From Leclercia pneumoniae (GTDB lineage Bacteria > Pseudomonadota > Gammaproteobacteria > Enterobacterales > Enterobacteriaceae), in NCBI RefSeq assembly GCF_017348915.1, contig NZ_CP071383.1, forward strand, positions 1,240,001 to 1,304,000: a stretch of DNA of 64,000 nucleotides, given 5' to 3'. Below are positions 1 to 10,502 of this stretch, piece by piece. Within the stretch, counting starts at the first letter, position 1. The number at the start of each line of letters is the position of its first letter. The notes below the pieces were generated by a model, which saw only the letters and a program-made list of their open reading frames with translations, ran no database searches and was not told the DNA's origin. Made by a program: the position numbers and the translations under genes.

Positions 1-2546
1 CCCAGCCCGACGCCAGGAATGGCCGACTCTTTGTTCCCGCGAGCAAACTTATCAAAGATAGCGCGCTCTTGCCCGTCAGGAATGCCCGGTCCGTTATCCC
101 ACACCGTCAGCGTAAACCGGTTTTCGGCTGTCCGGGCCTGAATACCGATATCGGCTTTCGGGCCGGCATATTTCACCGCATTCTCCAGCAGATTGATGAG
201 GACCCGTTCAAACAGCGGGCCATCGACGTGGATCAGCGCCAGGGGCTCAGGCAGATCCAGCGCGATATGCCGCCCACCCGAGCCCGGCTCCAGCGTTTTC
301 AGGGCGCTGCCGACTACCTCTTCCAGCGTCAGCCACTCTTTTTTCAGGTTAAAGCCGCCAGACTGGATGCGCGCCATATCCAGCAGATTGTTGACCAGTC
401 GGGTGGTATTCAGGACATGCTGGCGGATCTCACTGGCCTGCGTAGCATGCGGCGACCCCTCAGCCGCCAGGTCGAGGGTCAGAATTTCTGACTGGCCAAA
501 CAGCACCGTCAGCGGCGTGCGGAGATCGTGCGACAGGGCGGCGAGCAGTGAATTACGAATACTCTCCCGCTCGCTGGCAAGCCTTGCCTGCTCTTCGCTG
601 GTGGTGAGTGCCAGCCGTTCCAGCGCACTGGCGACCAGCAGGGTAAAGGTTTCCAGTAGCCGTTGCTGCTCGGGGATCATCAGCTGGCGCAGATTTGTCG
701 GCTCAACAATGGCCAGCCCCTGAATATTGGCTGCGCTGCGTAATGGTAAAATTTGATACGGCACGCCGGGCAGGGTATCCGTGCCGGCACCCGCCGGTAA
801 GCCTTTATCAAAGCTCCAGCGCGCTATCGCCTCGTCCCAGGGCGTCATGCCGGTGGCGGGGGTGAGCGGGCCGAGCTTGCCTTCGGCGTCCGGCAGCAGA
901 ATCAGGCTGTGGGCATGAAAGGTGGAGTGAATAAATTGCTGGCTGGTCTGGACGATCTCCAGCGGGGTGCGGCCCACTGCCAGCGCTTTCGACATCTCAT
1001 ACAGGTGGCGGGTGCGCTGTTCACGATAGCGGGCAATCCGCGCCTGGTAGCGTACTCCGGCGGTGAGGTTACCGATGAGCAATCCCACGGCGAGCATTAC
1101 CGCGAAGGTGAGCACATACTGCACGTCTGAAACCGCCAGCGTGCCGCGTGGCGCAATAAAGAACAGGTCAAAGCTGATGACATTAATCACCGTCGCCAGG
1201 ACCGACGGCCAGCGCCCGAAAAACAGCGCCACCACCACGACTCCCAGCAGATAGATCATGACCAGGTTGGCCGCATCAAAACCGGGCAGCCATTGACTGG
1301 TGATAAAGGTAATGAGGGCGCAAAGCAGCACAGCCACCAGACAACCGCGCAGCTGGATGCGCCACTTCTCGTTAAAAGTGCGATTATCGGGCGTTTTGAC
1401 CAGTAGCGGGGCAGGGGTATCATCCAGCGCCACCACCACCAGATCCAGCTCCGGTGCGCGCTGGGCCAGCTTGTCGGCGAAGCTGCTGCGATCGAACCAG
1501 CGACGGCGATTGCGACGTCCGAGCACGATTTTGCCGAGGTTATGTTCCCGGGCATAGCGCACAATGGCCTTATCTTCCGCCGGGTCGGTGAGCGTGGCGG
1601 TCTCGGCCCCGAGCTCCTGGGCCAGGTGCAAGGCACTGAGAATGGCGCGCCGTTGCTGCTCCGGCAGGCGATGTAGCTGCGGGGTTTCGACGTAGACCGC
1701 GTGCCAGACGCTGCCAAGCTTCGCCGCCAGTCGCGCGGCGGTACGTACCAGCTTCTCATTACCCCGGCTATGCCCAATGCACAGCAGGATGGCGTCGCGG
1801 GTGTGCCAGACCTTCTCTTCTCCCTGGCGGTCGCGCCAGGCTCGCATCTGATCGTCCACCCTGTCGGCGGTGCGACGCAGCGCCAGTTCGCGCAGGGCGA
1901 TAAGATTACCTTTACGGAAGAAATGTTCGATGGCGCGCTCGGCCTGGCCGGCAATATAGACTTTGCCCTCATGCAGGCGCTGACGCAGATCGTCCGGCGG
2001 CAGATCCACCAGCACAACCTCGTCGGCGGCGTCGAAGAAGGGGTCGGGGACCGTCTCACGCACCTGAATGCCGGTGACGCCGCTCACCACGTCATTGAGG
2101 CTTTCGAGATGTTGCACGTTGACGGTGGTAAACACATCGATGCCCGCTTCCAGCAGCTCTTCCACATCCTGCCAGCGCTTGGGATGGCGGGATCCGGGCA
2201 CATTGCTGTGGGCCAGTTCGTCCATCAGGATCAGCGCCGGGCGGCGGGCGAGGGCGGCATCAAGGTCAAACTCCGTGACCGTACGGCCACGGTGCGTGAA
2301 ATGCCGGGGTGGCTGTGTCGCCAGCCCGGTAAGCAGTGCGGCGGTCTCCTGACGGCCATGGGTTTCAACCACGCCGATCAGGATATCGAGCCCCTGGGCG
2401 CGTAAACGCTGCGCTTCCGCCAGCATGGCGAAGGTTTTTCCTACCCCCGCGCAGGCGCCAAAGAAGATTTTTAGCTTACCGCGGTGGGGCGCAGCGGTCT
2501 GTTCCAGCAAACGATCCGGATCCGGGCGCAGGGGCTCGTCGGTCAT
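1..2546 (-). CDS. kdpD: Sensor histidine kinase KdpD (3' end beyond window)
   Basis: K+/turgor sensor kinase of the KdpD/KdpE two-component system, in the inner membrane. The visible 848 residues start MTDEPLRPDP and carry a Walker A motif GACAGVGKT at 30-38 (KdpD domain), a universal-stress-like region, four membrane segments at about 400-500, a GAF-like region, the H-box SHDLRTP with the phosphorylated His at residue 673, an N-box, and the start of the G-box (GVGLG) where the window stops. About 46 residues should be missing compared with the 894-residue E. coli protein. The ATG lies 1 bp after the kdpC stop codon, so it is translated with kdpFABC. kdpE is expected beyond the left edge. Confidence 0.97.
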   Translation of the reverse strand, partial: MTDEPLRPDPDRLLEQTAAPHRGKLKIFFGACAGVGKTFAMLAEAQRLRAQGLDILIGVVETHGRQETAALLTGLATQPPRHFTHRGRTVTEFDLDAALARRPALILMDELAHSNVPGSRHPKRWQDVEELLEAGIDVFTTVNVQHLESLNDVVSGVTGIQVRETVPDPFFDAADEVVLVDLPPDDLRQRLHEGKVYIAGQAERAIEHFFRKGNLIALRELALRRTADRVDDQMRAWRDRQGEEKVWHTRDAILLCIGHSRGNEKLVRTAARLAAKLGSVWHAVYVETPQLHRLPEQQRRAILSALHLAQELGAETATLTDPAEDKAIVRYAREHNLGKIVLGRRNRRRWFDRSSFADKLAQRAPELDLVVVALDDTPAPLLVKTPDNRTFNEKWRIQLRGCLVAVLLCALITFITSQWLPGFDAANLVMIYLLGVVVVALFFGRWPSVLATVINVISFDLFFIAPRGTLAVSDVQYVLTFAVMLAVGLLIGNLTAGVRYQARIARYREQRTRHLYEMSKALAVGRTPLEIVQTSQQFIHSTFHAHSLILLPDAEGKLGPLTPATGMTPWDEAIARWSFDKGLPAGAGTDTLPGVPYQILPLRSAANIQGLAIVEPTNLRQLMIPEQQRLLETFTLLVASALERLALTTSEEQARLASERESIRNSLLAALSHDLRTPLTVLFGQSEILTLDLAAEGSPHATQASEIRQHVLNTTRLVNNLLDMARIQSGGFNLKKEWLTLEEVVGSALKTLEPGSGGRHIALDLPEPLALIHVDGPLFERVLINLLENAVKYAGPKADIGIQARTAENRFTLTVWDNGPGIPDGQERAIFDKFARGNKESAIPGVGL

Positions 2547-2547
2547 A

Positions 2548-3123
2548 TTAAGGGTTCCTTAGTGCGTCCAGCGCCAGGTTTACTTCAACGATATTCACTA
2601 TCGGCATGCCCAGGAAGCCGACCAGCGGTTTTTGGGTATGCTTTGCCACCAGTTCACTGACCTGGGCAGGGGTTAGCCCGCGGGCCTGCGCGACACGGGG
2701 GATCTGCCAGGCGACTGCGCCGGGGGTGAGGCTGTAATCCAGTCCGCTGGCCGAGGCGGTAATCAACTCAACCGGTACCGCCGCCGTCGCTTGTGGATTG
2801 GCGGCCCGCAGGGCCGTCACCCGCTCTGTTACTGCGCTGTCCAGCGCCGGGTTACTGCCGGCCAGATTACTGCCCCCGGAGGCCATAGGATTATACGGGC
2901 TTTCTGCCGTGGCGGAAGGCCGCCCCTGGAAGTAACCCGCGCCGGTAAAGTTCTGCCCAATCAGCCGCGAACCGCGAACCTCACTCCCCTGCATAATCAA
3001 AGAGCCGTTGGCCCGATCATGAAACAGCCACTGCCCCAGCGCGGTGGTCACCAGCGGGTAGAGCCCGCCGGTAATGGCGGCCAGCAAGATAAACAAAAGT
3101 ATAGCGGGACGTAACATAGCCAT
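2548..3123 (-). CDS. kdpC: K+-transporting ATPase subunit C
   Basis: Small subunit of the KdpFABC K+ pump, 191 residues (190 in E. coli). One N-terminal membrane helix (about residues 7-30, [17 protein letters not shown]) is followed by a periplasmic domain with the family's [15 protein letters not shown] segment. KdpC is thought to help ATP binding and complex assembly. It follows kdpB by 12 bp and precedes kdpD by 1 bp. There are no signs of damage. Confidence 0.97.
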   Translation of the reverse strand: MAMLRPAILLFILLAAITGGLYPLVTTALGQWLFHDRANGSLIMQGSEVRGSRLIGQNFTGAGYFQGRPSATAESPYNPMASGGSNLAGSNPALDSAVTERVTALRAANPQATAAVPVELITASASGLDYSLTPGAVAWQIPRVAQARGLTPAQVSELVAKHTQKPLVGFLGMPIVNIVEVNLALDALRNP

Positions 3124-3135
3124 TTGAATTACCTC

Positions 3136-5184
3136 TTAAACCAGTCCGAACACGGTCAGCAGCAGGTCGATCGCTTTAATGCCGATAAAGGGCACCAGTA
3201 GTCCACCCAGACCGTAGATCCATAAATTACGACGTAGCATGGCGGCGGCGGTGAGCGGCTTGTAACTCACCCCTTTCAGCGCAAGCGGGATCAGGAAGAC
3301 GATGATCAGCGCGTTAAAAATCACCGCGCTGAGGATCGCCGATGCGGGGGAGTGCAACTGCATCACATTCAGGGCGTTGAGCTGCGGATAGGTCACCGCA
3401 AAGGCCGCCGGGATAATGGCAAAATATTTCGCCACGTCGTTGGCAATACTGAAGGTAGTAAGCGAGCCCCGGGTCATCAGCATCTGTTTACCGATGTGTA
3501 CCACTTCAATCAGCTTGGTCGGGTTTGAGTCCAGATCGACCATGTTGCCCGCCTCTTTCGCCGCCTGGGTACCTGAGTTCATGGCGACCGCCACGTCCGC
3601 CTGGGCCAGCGCTGGCGCATCGTTGGTGCCATCGCCGGTCATTGCCACCAGCCAACCTTCGGCCTGATACTGGCGGATCAACGCCAGCTTCGCCTCGGGG
3701 GTGGCTTCAGAGAGAAAATCATCCACCCCGGCTTCAGCCGCGATGGCCGCTGCGGTCAGACGGTTATCACCCGTGATCATCACCGTTTTGATGCCCATCT
3801 TACGCAACTGAGCAAAGCGCTCTTTGATGCCGCCTTTAACGATGTCCTTCAGGGCGATGACCCCCAGCACGCTGGCGCCTTCGGCCACCACCAGCGGGGT
3901 AGCACCCTCCCTGGCGACGCGCTCTACCAGCGCATCGACTTCAGCAGGAAAGTGGCCGTTATTGGCCGCGATATGGCGGCGAATGGCATCCACTGACCCT
4001 TTACGGATCAGGCGATCCTGAATGTTGATGCCGCTCATCCGGGTCTGCGCGGTGAAAGGCACGAAGGTAGCCTGCAGGCTCTGTACATCGCGCTGACGCA
4101 GATTAAAGCGCTGTTTCGCCAGTACCACGATGCTGCGGCCTTCTGGCGTCTCATCCGCCAGCGAGGCGAGCTGCGCTGCGTCGGCCAGGGTCTTCTCCTC
4201 AACGCCAGGTGCGGGCAGAAAGTCAGACGCCTGGCGATTACCCAGCGTAATAGTGCCGGTTTTATCCAGCAGTAATACGTCCACGTCGCCCGCCGCTTCG
4301 ACCGCGCGGCCGCTGGTGGCGATAACGTTGGCCCCCAGCATCCGGCTCATCCCCGCTACGCCGATGGCGGAGAGCAGCCCGCCGATGGTGGTGGGGATCA
4401 GGCAGACCAGCAACGCCACCAGCACCGTCACGCTCACAGGCGTGCCGCCGTAAGCCGAGAACGGCCACAGGGTGGCTGTCGCCAGCAGGAAGACCAACGT
4501 CAGGGCCACCAGCAGAATGGTCAGGGCAATTTCGTTAGGCGTCTTGCGGCGCTGGGCCCCTTCGACCATGGCGATCATCCGATCAAGAAAGGTTTCACCA
4601 GGGTTAACGCTGCACTGAATCACCAGCCAGTCCGAGAGAATACGCGTGCCGCCCGTTACGGAGGCAAAATCCCCGCCGGATTCACGGATCACCGGGGCCG
4701 ATTCACCGGTGATGGCGCTCTCGTCCACCGAGGCGCCGCCTTCGATCACCTCCCCATCGCACGGAATGATATCGCCGGCTTCCACCAGAACAATATCCCC
4801 TTTGCGCAGGGTCTCTGCCGGAACCTTATCGCTGGCGGCGCCGTACTTCGGCTCACGCAGTTTGCGGGCAAAGGAGGTTTTCTTTACCCCCTTCAGGCTA
4901 TTGGCCTGGGCTTTACTCCGCCCTTCGGCCAGCGCTTCGGCAAAGTTGGCAAACAGGACGGTAAACCACAGCCACAGGCTGATGGCTGCGGTGAACAGCG
5001 CATTGCCCGGCAGTTTTCCCCCCGCCATCGCGATGGCAAGCAGGGTAGTGAGCAGGCTGCCAATCCAGACGATAAACATCACCGGGTTGTGCCACTGCAC
5101 GCGCGGACTCAGTTTTTTTACCGCATCCAGCAGCGCCTGGCGAACCAGCGAGGGTTCGAGCAGGGCCAGTTGCTTACGACTCAT
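3136..5184 (-). CDS. kdpB: K+-transporting ATPase ATP-binding subunit B
   Basis: P-type ATPase subunit that powers KdpA, 682 residues as in E. coli. Visible motifs in order: TGES of the actuator domain ([12 protein letters not shown], about 160), the phosphorylation motif DKTGTIT (Asp at about 307), the nucleotide-binding domain, and the hinge [20 protein letters not shown] (about 515-535). Membrane helices lie near residues 35-90, 220-275 and 580-680. It sits 18 bp after kdpA. All catalytic residues are present, so it should be functional. Confidence 0.98.
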   Translation of the reverse strand: MSRKQLALLEPSLVRQALLDAVKKLSPRVQWHNPVMFIVWIGSLLTTLLAIAMAGGKLPGNALFTAAISLWLWFTVLFANFAEALAEGRSKAQANSLKGVKKTSFARKLREPKYGAASDKVPAETLRKGDIVLVEAGDIIPCDGEVIEGGASVDESAITGESAPVIRESGGDFASVTGGTRILSDWLVIQCSVNPGETFLDRMIAMVEGAQRRKTPNEIALTILLVALTLVFLLATATLWPFSAYGGTPVSVTVLVALLVCLIPTTIGGLLSAIGVAGMSRMLGANVIATSGRAVEAAGDVDVLLLDKTGTITLGNRQASDFLPAPGVEEKTLADAAQLASLADETPEGRSIVVLAKQRFNLRQRDVQSLQATFVPFTAQTRMSGINIQDRLIRKGSVDAIRRHIAANNGHFPAEVDALVERVAREGATPLVVAEGASVLGVIALKDIVKGGIKERFAQLRKMGIKTVMITGDNRLTAAAIAAEAGVDDFLSEATPEAKLALIRQYQAEGWLVAMTGDGTNDAPALAQADVAVAMNSGTQAAKEAGNMVDLDSNPTKLIEVVHIGKQMLMTRGSLTTFSIANDVAKYFAIIPAAFAVTYPQLNALNVMQLHSPASAILSAVIFNALIIVFLIPLALKGVSYKPLTAAAMLRRNLWIYGLGGLLVPFIGIKAIDLLLTVFGLV

Positions 5185-5202
5185 GACTAATACTCCGCAA
5201 AA

Positions 5203-6882
5203 TCAGCGTAAAGAGAGATGTTCCGCGACCGGGCCTAATGCGAGGGCGGGAATAAAGGTCAGCGCACCCACCAGCAGTACCGTGCCGATCAGCAGGCCGA
5301 TAAACAGCGGGCCGCTGGTGGGCAGCGTACCGGTAGAGGCAGGCTGGATTTTTTTGTTAACCAGAGCCCCGGCAATCGCCATCACCGGAATAATCACCCC
5401 AAAGCGTCCCAGCAACATGCAGGCCGCCAGCAGGCAGTTCCAGAATGGCGTGTTCGCACTTAAACCGGCAAAGGCGCTACCGTTGTTATTGGCCGCGGAA
5501 GAGACCGCGTAGAGCACCTCGCTAAAACCGTGGATGCCGGGATTAAAGATGCCGCTGCGTCCTGCGTCGGTTATTAGCGCCAGGGCGGTACCGAGCAGCA
5601 CCAGCGCGGGGGTGACCAGAATAGCCAGTGCGGTCAGCTTCATTTCGCGCACGTCAATTTTCTTACCCAGATATTCCGGCGTGCGGCCAATCATCAGCCC
5701 GGCGATAAATACTGCCAGCAGGACGAACAACAGCATGCCGTACAGACCAGAACCCACCCCGCCGAAGACCACTTCCCCAATCTGCATCAGCCACAGCGGG
5801 ATCATCCCGCCCAGCGCGGTAAAGGAGTCGTGCATGGCATTCACCGCCCCGCAGGAGGCCGCCGTGGTTACCACCGCGTACAGGCTGCTGGCCAGAATAC
5901 CGAAGCGGCTCTCTTTGCCCTCCATGTTGATTGCGCTATCCGCGCCGAGAGCCAGGAAGTGGCTGTTGCCCTGCCACTCGGCCCACATGACCAGCCCGGC
6001 GCACACCACGAAGATCGCCGACATCGCCCACAGGATCGCCTGACCCTGACGGCGATCGCGAACGGCCTCACCAAAGGCAAAGCACAGCGCAGTCGGAATT
6101 AAAAAGATCGCCAGCATCTGGGCGAAATTGGTTAGCGCGGTGGGGTTCTCGAAAGGATGTGATGAGTTTGCGTTAAAGAAACCGCCGCCGTTGGTGCCCA
6201 GCATTTTTATCGCCTCCTGAGAGGCAACCGGTCCCATTGGCAGCAGCTGTTTTGCCCCTTCCAGCGAGGTGTAATGCTGGTAAGCGTGCAGGTTTTGCAG
6301 CGTCCCTTGCTGGATAAAGAACAGCGCCAACAACAGCGAGATCGGCAACAGCACCCACAGCGTAATCCGGGTGAGATCCACCCAGGCGTTGCCCAGCGTC
6401 GACACGCTTTGACGGGCAAAGGCGCGGGTCAGGGCGAAAATGACCGCAATGCCGCTGGCGGCAGAGAGGAAGTTTTGCACCGTCAGGCCAGCCATCTGGC
6501 TGAAGTAGCTCAGCGTTGACTCCCCGGCATACGACTGCCAGTTGGTGTTACTGACGAAGCTCACCGCCGTATTCAGCGCCAGATGCCAGGAGAGGCCGGG
6601 CAACTGCTGAGGGTTAAACGGCAGGGCGCCCTGTAGCATCAGCATGGCAAACAACACGACCAATCCCACCAGGTTCAGCAGCAGAATTGCCGCCAGATAG
6701 CGCCGCCAGCTCATCTCCTCACAGGCAATATCTAAGCCGCGCAGCAGGGCGCTATCCAGCCGCGCGATAGCTGGCAGCGGGGTGCCGGTAATCATGCGGG
6801 CAAGTAGCGAACCCAGCGGTTTTGCCAGCACGAACAGGACCAGCAGAAAGCTGGCAATCAGCAGAAATCCTTGCGCGGCCAT
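5203..6882 (-). CDS. kdpA: K+-transporting ATPase K+-binding subunit A
   Basis: Channel-like subunit of the Kdp pump, which selects and binds K+; 559 residues (557 in E. coli). It is hydrophobic throughout with about ten membrane helices. Glycine-rich filter segments of the SKT (Trk/Ktr/HKT/KdpA) superfamily are visible, including [16 protein letters not shown] (about 230), [10 protein letters not shown] and [10 protein letters not shown]. The start codon overlaps the kdpF stop by one base (TGATG), implying translational coupling. Confidence 0.98.
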   Translation of the reverse strand: MAAQGFLLIASFLLVLFVLAKPLGSLLARMITGTPLPAIARLDSALLRGLDIACEEMSWRRYLAAILLLNLVGLVVLFAMLMLQGALPFNPQQLPGLSWHLALNTAVSFVSNTNWQSYAGESTLSYFSQMAGLTVQNFLSAASGIAVIFALTRAFARQSVSTLGNAWVDLTRITLWVLLPISLLLALFFIQQGTLQNLHAYQHYTSLEGAKQLLPMGPVASQEAIKMLGTNGGGFFNANSSHPFENPTALTNFAQMLAIFLIPTALCFAFGEAVRDRRQGQAILWAMSAIFVVCAGLVMWAEWQGNSHFLALGADSAINMEGKESRFGILASSLYAVVTTAASCGAVNAMHDSFTALGGMIPLWLMQIGEVVFGGVGSGLYGMLLFVLLAVFIAGLMIGRTPEYLGKKIDVREMKLTALAILVTPALVLLGTALALITDAGRSGIFNPGIHGFSEVLYAVSSAANNNGSAFAGLSANTPFWNCLLAACMLLGRFGVIIPVMAIAGALVNKKIQPASTGTLPTSGPLFIGLLIGTVLLVGALTFIPALALGPVAEHLSLR

Positions 6883-6971
6883 CAGAATGCCTCCGCATTA
6901 ATCAGGGCATAAACCAGGTACGCCAGTAACAGGAACACCAGCACGATGCCGGTAATCACACCTGCAGTCAC
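6882..6971 (-). CDS. kdpF: Kdp pump stabilising peptide KdpF
   Basis: A 29-residue single-helix membrane peptide that stabilises KdpABC; first gene of the operon. The product reads (M)[18 protein letters not shown] and ends INAEAF, almost identical to E. coli KdpF. It starts with GTG at 6971, preceded by a strong Shine-Dalgarno GGAGGTG six bases upstream. The stop overlaps the kdpA start. It is too short for ordinary ORF calling, but length, sequence and context make the call secure. Confidence 0.95.
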   Translation of the reverse strand: MTAGVITGIVLVFLLLAYLVYALINAEAF

Positions 6972-7049
6972 AATTCACCTCCGGGTGACGTTGAAATTGA
7001 TGAAAAAGGTAGGATTTCCGGCGCAAAGATTTCGTAAAAAAGCGGGGGG

Positions 7050-7074
7050 CAGGGTGTAAAAAAAGTATAAAAAT
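7050..7074 (-). promoter_or_regulatory. KdpE operator upstream of kdpFABC
   Basis: Read on the minus strand this contains TTTATACTTTTTTTACACCC, which matches the KdpE-protected site of the E. coli kdp promoter and lies about 80 bp upstream of the kdpF start. The kdp promoter should lie between it and the GGAGGTG ribosome site. The gap from 6972 to 7280 also holds the ybfA upstream region, where nothing else was recognised. Confidence 0.8.
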
Positions 7075-7280
7075 ATCAAAAACCACAATTTAACTAATGA
7101 TTAGTATTAATTTAACTTTTTTGTAACTCGCTTACGAAGGAAGTGTAAATATTCACTAAATGAATAAAAAAGAGTGGTCGGATGAGTAGTAAACTTTCAG
7201 TCAACGCGGTACTATTTTACCCAGATAACCTGTTTAACTTTTTCCGGAGCATGTTTCCGGCCAACTTAGGGGAGAGAATA

Positions 7281-7487
7281 ATGGATCACTACAAAGAGTT
7301 TCCGGCACATATCGTATTATTACGCCGCGCTTTCGCCGTGGTGGCTGGCATCCTGGCGCTGCCGGTGATGTTGTTCTGGAAAGATCGTGCCCGTTTTTAC
7401 AGCTATCTGCACCGCGTCTGGGCTAAAACCAGCGATAAACCGGTCTGGATGGCGCAGGCGGAAAAAGCCACCTGCGATTTTTACTAA
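7281..7487 (+). CDS. ybfA: YbfA family small membrane protein
   Basis: A 68-residue protein of unknown function, conserved next to kdp in enterobacteria. It has one hydrophobic segment at about residues 13-32 ([20 protein letters not shown]) followed by a basic, aromatic stretch, [21 protein letters not shown]. The ATG at 7281 has GGGGAGAG upstream; a longer reading from 7182 is not supported by a ribosome site. In E. coli ybfA has been reported in the CpxR/PhoP envelope-stress networks; nothing here tests that. Confidence 0.88.
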   Translation: MDHYKEFPAHIVLLRRAFAVVAGILALPVMLFWKDRARFYSYLHRVWAKTSDKPVWMAQAEKATCDFY

Positions 7488-7517
7488 TAAGAAAGACGAT
7501 ACACAGCAATAAACCCG

Positions 7518-7545
7518 CCGCCACAGCAATGTGGCGGTTTTTTTT
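7518..7545 (+). terminator. Intrinsic terminator after ybfA
   Basis: Stem CCGCCAC / GTGGCGG with a 6-base loop (AGCAAT) followed by eight T residues, 30 bp after the ybfA stop. Confidence 0.9.
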
Positions 7546-7658
7546 GTCCGCAGGATGGGCAACCAGAGAAGATCGCTTCATTTCAGAATGGCTACAATTG
7601 TTAATGCGAAGTATTCTGAATCGCTCAACTCTGTTACGGACGAACACTCTGGAGTTTT

Positions 7659-9077
7659 ATGCCCATCCATCTGGTCTGGTTTCGCGCCGATCTGCGCATC
7701 CATGACAACCTGGCGCTTGCCGCCGCCTGTCGGAACAAAAATGCACGCGTACTGGCGCTCTTCCTGGCGACACCCGGTCAATGGCAGCGCCACCTTATGG
7801 CGCCGCGCCAGGCGGCTTACCTTCATGCGCATTTAAATAATCTGCGTCAACAACTGGCCGAAAAAGGCATTCCGCTTCTTTATGATGAGGTTGATGACTT
7901 TGCCGCCCAGGCTGAAAAAGTGGCGCAAATCTGTGCCGAACATGAGGTAACGGATCTTTTTTACAATTATCAGTACGAAGTGAACGAGCAGCAGCGCGAT
8001 CGGGCGCTTGAGCGATCGCTGCAGCAGGTAACGTGTCAGGGTTTTGATGACAGCGTGATCCTGCCACCCGGCAGCGTGATGACGGGCAATCATGAGATGT
8101 ACAAAGTCTTTACGCCGTTCAAAAACGCCTGGCTACGTCGCCTGAAGGAGGGCATGCCGGAGTGCGCATCGGCACCCACCCCGCGGGGAGAGGAAGCGGT
8201 GCCTGCGCACGCCTCGCCGCTCGATTTCGATTATCCTCAACAGCCCTTTGATGCCGGGCTCTTCCCCCCCACGGAAAAAGAGGCTATTGCCCATCTGCGC
8301 CATTTTTGCAAGGAGGGGGCAGGGGAGTATGAAGCTCAGCGCGATTTCCCGGCCATCGAAGGAACCAGCCGTCTTTCCGCTTGCCTGGCCCTCGGGGTGT
8401 TATCGCCGCGCCAGTGTCTGCATCGCCTGGTGGCCGAACAACCCAGGGCGCTGGAGGGGGGACCGGGTGCGGTCTGGCTCAATGAACTTATCTGGCGTGA
8501 ATTTTATCGTCATCTGATGACGTATCACCCTGATTTATGTAAACATCGGCCATTCATCCGCTGGACAGAACAGGTCGCCTGGCAGCACGATGAAAAGCAG
8601 CTTCATGCCTGGCAACAGGGGCAAACCGGCTATCCCATCGTCGATGCGGCCATGCGTCAGCTCAATGAAACGGGCTGGATGCACAACCGTCTGCGCATGA
8701 TTACCGCCAGTTTTCTGGTAAAGGATCTGCTTATCGACTGGCGTATTGGGGAGCGTTATTTTATGTCTCAGTTGATTGATGGCGATCTGGCCGCCAATAA
8801 CGGCGGCTGGCAGTGGGCCGCCTCAACCGGCACCGATGCGGCTCCCTATTTTCGCATTTTTAACCCGACAACCCAGGGGCAGAAGTTTGATGCCGACGGC
8901 GCGTTTATCCGCCGTTGGCTGCCGGAGCTGGCAAGTTTGCCAGACAAGGCGATTCACGACCCGTGGATCTGGGCGGATAAACAAGGGGTGACCCTCAACT
9001 ATCCGCGTCCGGTTGTCGACCATAAACAGGCGCGCGCCGCCACCCTGGCAGCCTATGAAGCTGCCCGTAAAGCGTAA
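7659..9077 (+). CDS. phr: Deoxyribodipyrimidine photo-lyase (class I CPD)
   Basis: Light-driven repair of cyclobutane pyrimidine dimers in DNA, using FADH- and a methenyltetrahydrofolate antenna. It has 472 residues, the same length as E. coli PhrB. An N-terminal Rossmann-like domain (MPIHLVWFRADLRIHDN) binds the antenna. The C-terminal helical FAD domain shows the family signatures WNELIWREFYRH-like (about 270), TGYPIVDAAMRQL, MHNRLRMI and DLAANNGGWQWAASTGTDAAPYFRIFNP (read in two parts, about 365-395). In E. coli ybgA lies upstream; here it is absent and phr stands after the ybfA terminator. Confidence 0.97.
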   Translation: MPIHLVWFRADLRIHDNLALAAACRNKNARVLALFLATPGQWQRHLMAPRQAAYLHAHLNNLRQQLAEKGIPLLYDEVDDFAAQAEKVAQICAEHEVTDLFYNYQYEVNEQQRDRALERSLQQVTCQGFDDSVILPPGSVMTGNHEMYKVFTPFKNAWLRRLKEGMPECASAPTPRGEEAVPAHASPLDFDYPQQPFDAGLFPPTEKEAIAHLRHFCKEGAGEYEAQRDFPAIEGTSRLSACLALGVLSPRQCLHRLVAEQPRALEGGPGAVWLNELIWREFYRHLMTYHPDLCKHRPFIRWTEQVAWQHDEKQLHAWQQGQTGYPIVDAAMRQLNETGWMHNRLRMITASFLVKDLLIDWRIGERYFMSQLIDGDLAANNGGWQWAASTGTDAAPYFRIFNPTTQGQKFDADGAFIRRWLPELASLPDKAIHDPWIWADKQGVTLNYPRPVVDHKQARAATLAAYEAARKA

Positions 9078-9087
9078 GAGAGTGATG

Positions 9088-9831
9088 ATGAAGAATAGCG
9101 AACTGGAAAGCCTGATTAACGACAAACTCAACAGCGCCAAATTTAGCGACTACGGCCCTAATGGTCTGCAGGTCGAAGGGCGCGAGCAGGTACAGAAAAT
9201 TATTACCGGCGTGACCGCCAGCCAGGCGCTGCTGGATGAGGCCGTGCGCCAGAATGCGGATGCGGTGATCGTGCATCATGGTTATTTCTGGAAAAACGAA
9301 GCGCCGATTATCCGCGGCATGAAGCGTAACCGTTTAAAAACGCTGCTGGCCAACGATATCAACCTGTACGGCTGGCACCTGCCGCTCGATGCCCACCCGG
9401 AGCTGGGCAACAACGTCCAGCTGGCTCAGCTACTGGGCATTACGGTGATGGGCGAAATTGAAGAGCTGCTGCCGTGGGGCGAGCTGGCGATGCCGGTACC
9501 GGGTCTGGAGTTGGCCTCCTGGATTGAAGCGCGTCTGGGACGTCGCCCGCTCTGGAGTGGTGATACCGGACCGGATCTGGTGAAACGCGTCGCCTGGTGC
9601 ACCGGCGGCGGACAGGGCTTTATCGACAACGCGGCCCGTTTCGGGGTGGATGCGTTTATCACCGGTGAAGTTTCGGAGCAGACTATCCACTCCGCCCGCG
9701 AGCAGGGGCTGCATTTTTATGCCGCAGGACACCACGCCACCGAACGCGGCGGTATCCGTGCGCTCAGCGAGTGGCTGACTGAAAATACTGACCTGGATGT
9801 CACTTTTATTGATATCCCTAATCCAGCCTGA
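9088..9831 (+). CDS. ybgI: NIF3/DUF34 family metal-binding protein YbgI
   Basis: 247-residue member of the NIF3 (DUF34) family, a dinuclear-metal hexameric ring protein. Its physiological reaction is unsettled; it is often labelled a GTP cyclohydrolase I type 2 homologue. Metal-ligand motifs are visible: VIVHHGYFW (His63, His64), PLDAHPELGN (Asp/His near 99-101) and AGHHATERGG (about 214-222). The second ATG of an ATGATG pair (9088) gives the conserved start MKNSELE. It opens the pxp gene run and lies only 14 bp before pxpB, so it may serve the 5-oxoprolinase, but that is inference. Confidence 0.93.
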   Translation: MKNSELESLINDKLNSAKFSDYGPNGLQVEGREQVQKIITGVTASQALLDEAVRQNADAVIVHHGYFWKNEAPIIRGMKRNRLKTLLANDINLYGWHLPLDAHPELGNNVQLAQLLGITVMGEIEELLPWGELAMPVPGLELASWIEARLGRRPLWSGDTGPDLVKRVAWCTGGGQGFIDNAARFGVDAFITGEVSEQTIHSAREQGLHFYAAGHHATERGGIRALSEWLTENTDLDVTFIDIPNPA

Positions 9832-9845
9832 TGAGAGGTGCTTAA

Positions 9846-10502
9846 GTGCAGCGAGCGCGTTGTTATCTGTTAGGCGAGACCGCCGTGGTGCTGGAGCTGG
9901 AACCTCCCGTCACCCTGGCGACGCAAAAAAGGATCTGGCGTTTAACCCAGCGGCTCGGGGAAATTCCGGAGGTGGTGGAAGCGATCCCCGGCATGAATAA
10001 CATCACCGTGGTATTACGCAACCCACACTCGGTGGCGCTGGACGCCATTGAACGGCTGCAACGCTGGTGGGAAGAGAGCGAGGCGCTGGAGCCTGAGTCG
10101 CGCGCCATCGAGATCCCGGTGGTCTACGGCAAAAGCGCCGGGCCCGATCTCGGTGAAGTGGCCCGTCATGCGGGGTTGTCGGAGAAACAGGTTGTCGAGC
10201 TTCACGCATCAGTCGATTACGTGGTCTGGTTCCTGGGCTTCCAGCCGGGATTCCCCTATCTGGGAGGTTTGCCAGAAAAGCTGACCACGCCACGTCGCGA
10301 CGAACCCCGTCTGCAGGTGCCTGCCGGTTCCGTGGGCATTGGCGGCGCGCAGACGGGAATTTATCCGCTCGCGTCCCCCGGCGGCTGGCAACTGATTGGG
10401 CATACCTCGTTGCCGCTGTTTGATCCGCGTCTGGATGAGCCGGTCCTGCTGCGTCCTGGCGATACCGTGCGCTTTGTCCCGCAAAAGGAGGGGGTATGTT
10501 AA
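9846..10502 (+). CDS. pxpB: 5-oxoprolinase subunit PxpB
   Basis: Subunit of the prokaryotic PxpABC 5-oxoprolinase, which hydrolyses pyroglutamate to glutamate with ATP. It has 218 residues, GTG start at 9846, and belongs to the KipI/AHS1 family. It shows [16 protein letters not shown] and the conserved [18 protein letters not shown] segment, with a C-terminal cyclophilin-like fold expected. The gene overlaps pxpC by 7 bp, which suits a stable PxpB-PxpC complex. Formerly ybgJ. Confidence 0.95.
   Translation: MQRARCYLLGETAVVLELEPPVTLATQKRIWRLTQRLGEIPEVVEAIPGMNNITVVLRNPHSVALDAIERLQRWWEESEALEPESRAIEIPVVYGKSAGPDLGEVARHAGLSEKQVVELHASVDYVVWFLGFQPGFPYLGGLPEKLTTPRRDEPRLQVPAGSVGIGGAQTGIYPLASPGGWQLIGHTSLPLFDPRLDEPVLLRPGDTVRFVPQKEGVC

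Noticed and set aside
1256..2059. 267-codon minus-strand frame inside kdpD
   Set aside because: Out of frame with KdpD, whose complete domain motifs (Walker A, H-box) lie in the other frame.
7182..7280. N-terminal extension of ybfA from an upstream ATG
   Set aside because: Not conserved and without a ribosome site; the ATG at 7281 has GGGGAGAG and gives the usual 68 residues.
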